A stretch of 64,000 nucleotides of DNA from positions 42,608 to 106,607 of the forward strand of contig NZ_JACOII010000024.1 of assembly GCF_016306625.1 (NCBI RefSeq). The letters are read 5' to 3'. The notes beneath the pieces are model-generated. The model was not told the DNA's origin. It did not search any database and saw only the letters and a program-made list of their open reading frames with translations. Made by a program: the position numbers and the translations under genes. Every line of letters begins with the position of its first letter. The stretch's first letter is position 1. Source of the stretch: Xenorhabdus lircayensis. Lineage in GTDB: Bacteria > Pseudomonadota > Gammaproteobacteria > Enterobacterales > Enterobacteriaceae. Of the stretch, positions 59,150 through 64,000 are shown in pieces.

Positions 59150-59755
59150 TTAACCTGACATGAAAAAAGTATATACGACCGTAATTGCTAACAATAGCCC
59201 CATAGTGAGATTGAAGAGCTTATAATGTTTAGGTGTATCCAAAACTGTTCTAATCGTTATTCCCAAAACAGCCCATACTGAAATTGATACATAACAGACA
59301 ATAAAAAAAATCCCACAAAAAAGTAGTAGTGCAGTAATCTCTGCATCGCGACTACTAAAGAATACGGATATGCCTGCTAAAGACACAATCCATGCTTTCG
59401 GATTAAGCCATTGGCACAACATTCCTTGTATAAACGATGGAGCACTGGTTTCTAGTCCGCTATCATCAACGCTCATTGGGTTTTGCATGGCAACTTTGTA
59501 TGCCAAGTATAACAAGAAACCACCTCCTATATAGGTAAGCACTTCGGTTAGATATGGCACCCCATTTATAAGTTGAGCCAATCCAAAACCTAGTAAAAAT
59601 AGAATCGATACAAAACCAATTGTAGCACCGGTTATATGTGGGATAGTTCGAATATATCCACAATTGGCTCCGGTAACTGTCGCTATTATGTTTACAGGTC
59701 CTGGCGATATAGAAGTTACAAAGGCAAAAACTGCCATTGCAAATAATTGCGTCAT
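59150..59755 (-). CDS. LysE family exporter
   Basis: This 201-residue protein has about six hydrophobic segments and the LysE/RhtB signature FAFVTSISPGPVNIIATVTG near residues 10-29. CQWLNPKAWIVSLAGISVFF also fits the family. The family exports amino acids and related compounds from the cytoplasm. A strong GGAGGT precedes the ATG. It lies 13 bases after the sulfite-oxidase-like gene and is followed by an AraC regulator. The position in the operon suggests that it exports the product made by the four upstream enzymes or protects against its accumulation. Confidence 0.9.
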   Translation of the reverse strand: MTQLFAMAVFAFVTSISPGPVNIIATVTGANCGYIRTIPHITGATIGFVSILFLLGFGLAQLINGVPYLTEVLTYIGGGFLLYLAYKVAMQNPMSVDDSGLETSAPSFIQGMLCQWLNPKAWIVSLAGISVFFSSRDAEITALLLFCGIFFIVCYVSISVWAVLGITIRTVLDTPKHYKLFNLTMGLLLAITVVYTFFMSG

Positions 59756-59768
59756 AAGCTTATACCTC

Positions 59769-60407
59769 CTAGAAATCAGTTACTTCTCCAGAGCCATTAA
59801 TAAAACGATGCTCTTGCAAATCAACAATGCGGTACCGTTTTGCCTTGATTTTTCCCTCTTTACAATAACCCGCTTTGCTTTCCCAAAATCCTTGTTCGAA
59901 CTCATCAGTAAAGTGCAATTCAGACAAGCACTTAACCCCTTTGTACCGATATAGCGAAAAATCGACTAGACGGATAGGGTAACCTTCCTCCAAAGATAGG
60001 GGTTCACCGTCCACCGCCCAAACAATCATCGCTCTATTTTCTAATGCAGTATTAAGGGATATTGTAGAATCGTACCCCCCCTTACTCGTACCTAAACTTA
60101 TCTGCTTCAAATTGCCTGAGCGATACTTGGCTGAATTTATCCCTAGATATTCCAATAGATCTTCTAGTAAAACTCCTGTCCAGTTTCTTCTGATACTCCA
60201 ATTGCAAACACATACAACTCGGCGGCTTTCTGTTATTGGCGCTATGTTTTTAAGATCTTCGAATGCTACAAGAATTGGCGTTGACTCATGAGGCAAAAAT
60301 ATCTTGAGCGCCCATTCATTCATATCAATAGAATCATGTGATTCTGGTGGCCCTTCCTGGTAGTACCGTAAAGAAGAAGGTTTCTTGTCAATATACGGAG
60401 TTCTCAT
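59769..60407 (-). CDS. Sulfite-oxidase-fold molybdopterin oxidoreductase-like protein
   Basis: This 212-residue protein matches the oxidoreductase molybdopterin-binding domain (sulfite oxidase/YedY fold). It has VVCVCNWSIRRNWTGVLLED (residues 64-83), where Cys66 aligns with the molybdenum-ligating cysteine of MsrP-type enzymes. IVWAVDGEPLSLEEGYPIRL and YKGVKCLSELHFTDEFEQGF with WESKAGY follow. It has no Tat or Sec signal, unlike MsrP, so it would act in the cytoplasm. The ATG at 60407 has GGA upstream; the longer frame to 60446 is unlikely. It is fourth in the operon, 22 bases after the FGE-like gene. The substrate is unknown. Confidence 0.78.
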   Translation of the reverse strand: MRTPYIDKKPSSLRYYQEGPPESHDSIDMNEWALKIFLPHESTPILVAFEDLKNIAPITESRRVVCVCNWSIRRNWTGVLLEDLLEYLGINSAKYRSGNLKQISLGTSKGGYDSTISLNTALENRAMIVWAVDGEPLSLEEGYPIRLVDFSLYRYKGVKCLSELHFTDEFEQGFWESKAGYCKEGKIKAKRYRIVDLQEHRFINGSGEVTDF

Positions 60408-60429
60408 ATTTTCCTTTCTTATGTATCTA

Positions 60430-61182
60430 TTATAGAGTTTTGACACAGCGTAAACCTACGATGTTGTCTCGTACTGTTGGCGGGTAGTTATCTCTGCATG
60501 TACAGCGCATATAATCTTCATCATGTAGCCCTGAACCACCTCGAACTATATGATCGTCAGTGGGGATACTAAGATAAACGGGATCAATATGAGTTTTGTC
60601 CCAGCTGTAATCTTGGTAGTAATTGTCTAGACACCACTCAGCTAGATTACCAGCCATATCAATACAACCAAATGGGGAGCGATTCTGTGGATGTGCATCC
60701 CAATCCGTTGATTTTCGGTTTAATTCAGCTGGCTCACAGTCTGGGGCATAGTTTGCAATTGTAATAGATGGCTCGCTATTTCCCCATGGATAGAGTCGAC
60801 TATCGTTCCCCTTCGCAGCAAACTCCCACTGCGCTTCAGTTGGTAATTCCTTACCTACAAATGTTGCGTATGCGACAGCTTCATACCAACTAATGCCTGT
60901 TACAGGCTGCTTTGGTTGGTTCCAATTAGAATCATGCCAGTATAAAGGTTCTGAAATCCCGTTATCTTGAATAAACTTGAAGCCTTCTTCTGACCAATAT
61001 TTCTTACTTCTATAGCCTCCCTGCTCTATGAACACTGCAAACTCGGCGTTAGTTACAGGGTGGACATCAATGAAGAAATCACTAAGGGTAACTACGGTCA
61101 CAGGCTGTTCATCAGGGCTCAATTCTGAACCGCGTAGATAAGGGGATCCTGTCACTAAAATCATATCAATTAGATTGTTCAT
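60430..61182 (-). CDS. FGE-sulfatase-domain (SUMF1-like) protein
   Basis: This 250-residue protein consists of one FGE-sulfatase domain. It has DVHPVTNAEFAVFIEQGGY near residue 39, PVTGISWYEAVAYATFVGKE with LPTEAQWEFAAKG, SPFGCIDMAGNLAEWCLDNY, and a C-terminal VRGGSG...GLRCV. Related proteins generate formylglycine, or act as C-S bond-forming iron enzymes (EgtB, OvoA) when joined to a DinB domain, or oxidise peptides (PvdO). Neither a DinB domain nor the paired catalytic cysteines of FGE are seen; only Cys227 and Cys229 lie near that site. It overlaps the DUF2000 gene by four bases (ATGA). Confidence 0.85.
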   Translation of the reverse strand: MNNLIDMILVTGSPYLRGSELSPDEQPVTVVTLSDFFIDVHPVTNAEFAVFIEQGGYRSKKYWSEEGFKFIQDNGISEPLYWHDSNWNQPKQPVTGISWYEAVAYATFVGKELPTEAQWEFAAKGNDSRLYPWGNSEPSITIANYAPDCEPAELNRKSTDWDAHPQNRSPFGCIDMAGNLAEWCLDNYYQDYSWDKTHIDPVYLSIPTDDHIVRGGSGLHDEDYMRCTCRDNYPPTVRDNIVGLRCVKTL

Positions 61183-61583
61183 CGTATTAATTTCATATTT
61201 CCAGTTTGCTTAATGATGATTTTTTTGTCGCCGTACATAGCTATGCCTAAATATTCGATGCTGTCTTCACTGGCAGCCTCTAACATATTTGAGTAATCCT
61301 CATAGCTCTTAGTACTTTTTGCCACGTTCGAGAAATCAATTATCGTAACGTGTGATTGTAATTGAGTTCGAATTTCTTTTATCTCTCTTGCAGTTCCCGC
61401 GAGGATTGGGATTGGTATACGAGTGATACCAAAATGCTCCCCTCCATCACGGTTCTTGATATTATCACCGACGAGCTCAGGATGAGCTTTGCCAAGGCTA
61501 AGAGTTAGCACTGCAACTGTGTTTGCAATTACTCCAAGAGGAAGGTCTTTATCGATCACTAGCACACATTTTTTGTCATTCAT
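61179..61583 (-). CDS. DUF2000 family protein
   Basis: This 134-residue cytoplasmic protein has the family pattern KCVLVIDKDLPLGVIANTVA followed by LGKAHPELVG and GITRIPIPILAGT. DUF2000 proteins have a peptidyl-tRNA-hydrolase-2-like fold and no established function; they occur near amino-acid and regulator genes. It is tightly coupled on both sides: its start overlaps the BacA-like gene by one base (TAATG) and its end overlaps the FGE-like gene by four bases. Confidence 0.8.
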   Translation of the reverse strand: MNDKKCVLVIDKDLPLGVIANTVAVLTLSLGKAHPELVGDNIKNRDGGEHFGITRIPIPILAGTAREIKEIRTQLQSHVTIIDFSNVAKSTKSYEDYSNMLEAASEDSIEYLGIAMYGDKKIIIKQTGNMKLIR

Positions 61584-62218
61584 TATGCAACGTGCCTTTT
61601 ATAAATTTGACTGTTAGAAAATACTACCCATGTCATTTCAATATGTAGCGGCTGAGATATTGCTGTAAGCCCATAATGCTTAATTGCATCAGCATTTGCT
61701 AAGCAACAATCAACATCGCCGTTTGCGACTAGTCTCGCTCCATTGCTTGTAGAGCTCGTAACCTCTATTTCTAAATGAGCGTCAGATATTCCAAGGATCT
61801 TGTCTTCAGTTGATTCAATTAGACCCCTTAAACGAGATAGCGGTGCATGATGCGTAGCTATTTTTATGGTTTGTTGCTCAGCTATCTTTTTCTCTAATGC
61901 CAGGAGAGTATTACAACCAAGGTAATAATTGGGAGGTGAATAGAAAAACGACCCAAGCAGAAGGGTATTTTCGTTCATATAAAAGTTATCTACTCGTTGA
62001 TATGCATTGGCAACTAGAAGAATGCACGACTCGTTCTTTTCCACATACTCAAAAGCAAGTTCAAAAGTATCAAAAAGAAGTATATCTAAGGGCTTTCCTA
62101 TTAAGTTGGACAGATGTTTCGCTGCAGATTGACTGCTTGTTCCTTCAGGTCCAAGAGTAGCGATTGAAGCAATTTCTGGTGGGTGTCTAATCCAAAAATT
62201 ATCGTTGTTAAAAATCAT
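61583..62218 (-). CDS. Prephenate dehydratase/BacA-like protein
   Basis: This 211-residue protein has the prephenate-dehydratase-type fold signature IATLGPEGTSSQSAAKHL near residues 19-36, then VANAYQRVDNFYMN, IKIATHHAPLSRLRGLIEST and DVDCCLANADAIKHYGLTAI. It lacks the C-terminal ACT regulatory domain and the chorismate mutase of PheA. It looks more like BacA, the prephenate decarboxylase that starts bacilysin synthesis, or like another single-domain relative. It is the first gene of the six-gene operon, with AAGGA before the ATG. A role in converting prephenate or a related acid is inferred, not shown. Confidence 0.72.
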   Translation of the reverse strand: MIFNNDNFWIRHPPEIASIATLGPEGTSSQSAAKHLSNLIGKPLDILLFDTFELAFEYVEKNESCILLVANAYQRVDNFYMNENTLLLGSFFYSPPNYYLGCNTLLALEKKIAEQQTIKIATHHAPLSRLRGLIESTEDKILGISDAHLEIEVTSSTSNGARLVANGDVDCCLANADAIKHYGLTAISQPLHIEMTWVVFSNSQIYKRHVA

Positions 62219-62427
62219 TCCATTGTTCCTTATGTTAAATTTTAATTAACGATACCCCTACCCATATGTTAAATATTGTACAAAATTGTTATTTACAAAA
62301 TGTTAGCTTATTACACGCAAAGCATTATTGACTGTGTTCTCACTCATTAGTTTACGAGGATCCCCCTCTGTCAGGATAGTTGTCACCCTCATTAAAAACA
62401 TTCATGGGGCGGTGGAGATAAATCATC
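62219..62427 (-). promoter_or_regulatory. Upstream region of the six-gene operon
   Basis: These AT-rich bases contain the ribosome-binding site AAGGA at about 62231-62227 and must hold the operon promoter. Repeats of ACAAAAT/ATTTTGT around 62278-62306 could be AraC-type operator half-sites. No promoter hexamers are clear. Confidence 0.4.
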
Positions 62428-62644
62428 ATGACACGTATTTCACCAGAACGTAAATCCGCAACGCTGGCTAAATTATTGCCACCTTACAACATGACTGTTG
62501 CGGCTGTCGCTCAAATTGTGTCGTGCAACAACCGATGCTGCATGCCAATGAAACACCCGTGAAAGTGGTGAGCTCGGATAAGGTGAAAATTACATGTGGG
62601 TGTATTGTTCCGGAGCCGATTCGCCCGCGCCGTACGCCGCGATA
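62428..62644 (+). pseudogene. Scrambled IS3-/IS66-type transposase fragments
   Basis: A plus frame from 62428 reads MTRISPERKSATLAKLLPPY followed by NMTVAAVAQ, a transposase helix-turn-helix start. From about 62526 MLHANETPVKVVSSDKVK resembles the first catalytic block of IS66 TnpC (LHADETPV). The continuation YMWVYCSGADSPAP is found one frame over, so the remnant is frameshifted. Confidence 0.6.
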
Positions 62645-62752
62645 CCCAATTGTAGCGGTATAAGAATCTCGGACACCTAAAAAGCTTGTTGATCTTATTA
62701 ACATGACAAAACATAGTCTTTATAAACTTAGTGACAGAGTTCCTTCTCTTTC
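62645..62752 (+). mobile_element. Solo IS3-type left end, copy B
   Basis: TTGTAGCGGTATAAGAATCT and the following bases, through CTTATTAACATGACAAAACA to GACAGAGTTCCTTCTCT, repeat the sequence at 57193-57300 with few changes. Confidence 0.6.
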
Positions 62753-62764
62753 GCATACCGATTA

Positions 62765-63033
62765 CATTTGAAGAGAATCAAGAAAGGCGTTGGAAATATA
62801 TCCATCCTGAATTATTTTTTTCCCCCTCAGGAACTGGACAGCATGGATATTCACGCCTTGGTCTTCGATTTAATCATAATGGACTAACTGAACTACGTTG
62901 TTTATTTTATCGCGATAATGCGTTTTATTTATATGCTAATAATAACCGGCTTAATCATAATATGGATAGACTTGCTCTTCTTAATCGCCCGGAGCTAATA
63001 GCAGCCACTGAAAGCATCAGACAATTTTGGTAG
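62765..63033 (+). pseudogene. 3' fragment of an unidentified gene
   Basis: The frame EENQERRWKYIHPELFFSPS continues with GQHGYSRLGLRFNHNGLTEL and ends ATESIRQFW. It looks like the coding end of a soluble protein, but the 5' part has been replaced by the IS end, whose sequence supplies the first ten codons of the open frame. The family is not recognised. Confidence 0.45.
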
Positions 63034-63072
63034 AAAGGCTCCTAACATGTGTAATCTTAACGCGTTACAAAT

Positions 63073-63097
63073 ATCCCGCCTATCTACAAGGCGGGAT
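63073..63097 (+). terminator. Hairpin after the gene fragment
   Basis: ATCCCGCCT/AGGCGGGAT with a seven-base loop lies 40 bases after the fragment's stop; the T-run is poor. Confidence 0.55.
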
Positions 63098-63177
63098 TAA
63101 TCAAACTTCGTGACATGTCACACCATCACAATTGCAATTTTACTTCATGCCAGCCCAACGTATTCCAACAGGCAGCC

Positions 63178-63291
63178 TCACCAGAGAAGCTGCATTCCGT
63201 CACCGGAACATTTTCCACATTGCTGCGCTGCCAAAGCCCGCATTTTCTGCCGTAACTCAGCATCACAAAAAAGGAAGTCTTTCTTTTTCAT
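63178..63291 (-). CDS. Small cysteine-motif open frame coupled to the upstream pseudogene
   Basis: This 37-codon frame has MKKKDFLFCDAELRQKMRAL and ends with AQQCGKCSGDGMQLLW. Its ATG overlaps the stop of the preceding gene (TGATG), suggesting former translational coupling. The C-G-K-C pair could bind metal. The family is not recognised. Confidence 0.35.
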   Translation of the reverse strand: MKKKDFLFCDAELRQKMRALAAQQCGKCSGDGMQLLW

Positions 63292-63659
63292 CAGGCCTTG
63301 TCTCCCTTAAGTATTTGCTTGGTTAGCTTAATCCAGTTTTGCGAATTCTCACAGTCAACATGCGTCGTCGCCGCTGTTTTCACGGTCTTGTAGGCTTCCG
63401 TGCCAGTAATAGTATGAACCGCCAACATGAATGCATACATCGAGTTATTTTTCATAGTCTCAATCATCATCGGGAACGATGTATCCTTGAACTGGCAATT
63501 CTGAACTCGTAGCTACAACAAATCATGGGCCACCAGCGTACATTCAGGACAAGCTTCTTCCAGGTTCTTGAGTTTCACTTCGTCATTGAGAGCCTCAGAA
63601 GCGGCTACAACAGAGCCAGCCATCAGCCCCCAACAACAAACAGTTGAATTTTGTTGCAT
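63289..63659 (-). pseudogene. Broken gene for a small exported protein
   Basis: The minus frame starts MQQNSTVCCWGLMAGSVVAA, a possible signal peptide, continues with EEACPECTLVAHDLL, hits a TAG at 63513-63515, and resumes in the same frame with VQNCQFKDTSFPMMIETMKN to ILKGDKA and a TGA. About 123 codons in all, with a single nonsense codon, so decay is recent or the stop is suppressed. The family is not recognised. Confidence 0.5.
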
Positions 63660-63850
63660 ATGTCCATTATTCCTCTCTTATATTGATGTTTTATTAAATA
63701 AATACGGCATGATTTTTTGTCTTCTATACCCGTTTCTGGAGGTTAGTCGACAATACAGCGTCTTTAACAAAAATCAAATCCATATGGTCATGGATCGCAG
63801 GAGACTTACCACCTCAAAAGCCTGCTAATCTTATTAAGATGATGATGAGG

Positions 63851-64000
63851 TATGATGATGAAATTGAAACCCGCCAAACGCCAATATTCCGCTGAATTTA
63901 AGCTGGAAGCCGTTCAACAGGTTGTTCTCCATCAGCAACGGGTTGTCAATGTTGCCCGTTCACTGGGGGTCGATACCCGCACCCCGGGAAAATGGGTTCG
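63851..64000 (+). mobile_element. IS3-family transposase OrfA (start; runs off the window)
   Basis: MMMKLKPAKRQYSAEFKLEA followed by VQQVVLHQQRVVNVARSLGV is the N-terminal helix-turn-helix of an IS3-type OrfA. GAGGT precedes the ATG. The leader at 63805-63835 (GCCTGCTAATCTTATTAAGA) resembles the solo IS ends at 57.2 and 62.7 kb. Whether the element is intact cannot be seen. Confidence 0.8.

Overview
The window looks like a chromosomal segment of an insect- and nematode-associated enterobacterium of the Xenorhabdus/Photorhabdus group (Morganellaceae); Xenorhabdus is my best guess. This rests on the enterobacterial housekeeping block kdsA-sirB1-prmC-prfA-hemA | lolB-ispE-prs ... ychH | pth-ychF, paired GDSL autotransporter lipases, ERIC-type intergenic repeats, a moderately AT-rich composition and many degenerate insertion sequences. 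No rRNA, tRNA or CRISPR array was recognised. Protein identities come from recalled family sequences and motifs, not from database searches.

Layout. 0-1.7 kb: the tail of a Nit1C-type nitrilase cluster (small MSMEG_0570-like protein and MSMEG_0569-like flavoprotein). 1.8-9.6 kb: conserved core for LPS Kdo synthesis, translation termination, haem synthesis, lipoprotein sorting, isoprenoids and PRPP, ending in a strong terminator. 10.2-14.5 kb: two tandem GDSL autotransporter lipases inserted between prs and ychH. 14.6-17.0 kb: ychH, pth, ychF. 17-23.6 kb: accessory genes (Tat-exported amidohydrolase, DUF305 protein, IS982 remnant, AraC regulator with MdaB-like quinone reductase, two duplicated small secreted peptides, an alpha/beta hydrolase). 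23.9-28.1 kb: a TAXI-TRAP transporter with an L-2-hydroxyglutarate oxidase. 28.7-31.7 kb: a methyltransferase, HutD-like protein and MocR regulator. 31.9-35.7 kb: CioAB-type cytochrome bd oxidase with a DUF2474 peptide, then an orphan NarX-like kinase. 35.8-38.1 kb: a candidate OspC/ShET2-type effector and an extended endonuclease I. 38.7-43.2 kb: two universal stress proteins and a nucleoside transporter/pseudouridine catabolism operon. 43.6-44.2 kb: gene relics. 44.2-47.8 kb: arginine decarboxylase and arginine/agmatine antiporter. 48.6-49.4 kb: an orphan phage lysis pair. 49.7-51.7 kb: formaldehyde detoxification (frmA-frmB).

From 51.9 kb to the end the window is a mobile-element graveyard with fragments assigned to IS110, IS630, IS481, IS982, IS66 and IS3. 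It contains islands of intact genes: a phage-like protein, a stand-alone thioesterase domain that is probably the stump of an NRPS, and a DUF2846 lipoprotein. It also holds the most interesting unit: a compact six-gene minus-strand operon at 58.3-62.2 kb. This encodes a BacA/prephenate-dehydratase-like protein, a DUF2000 protein, an FGE-sulfatase-like protein, a sulfite-oxidase-fold protein, a LysE exporter and an AraC regulator. I read it as a candidate pathway that makes and exports a small amino-acid-like metabolite; I do not recognise it as a described system.
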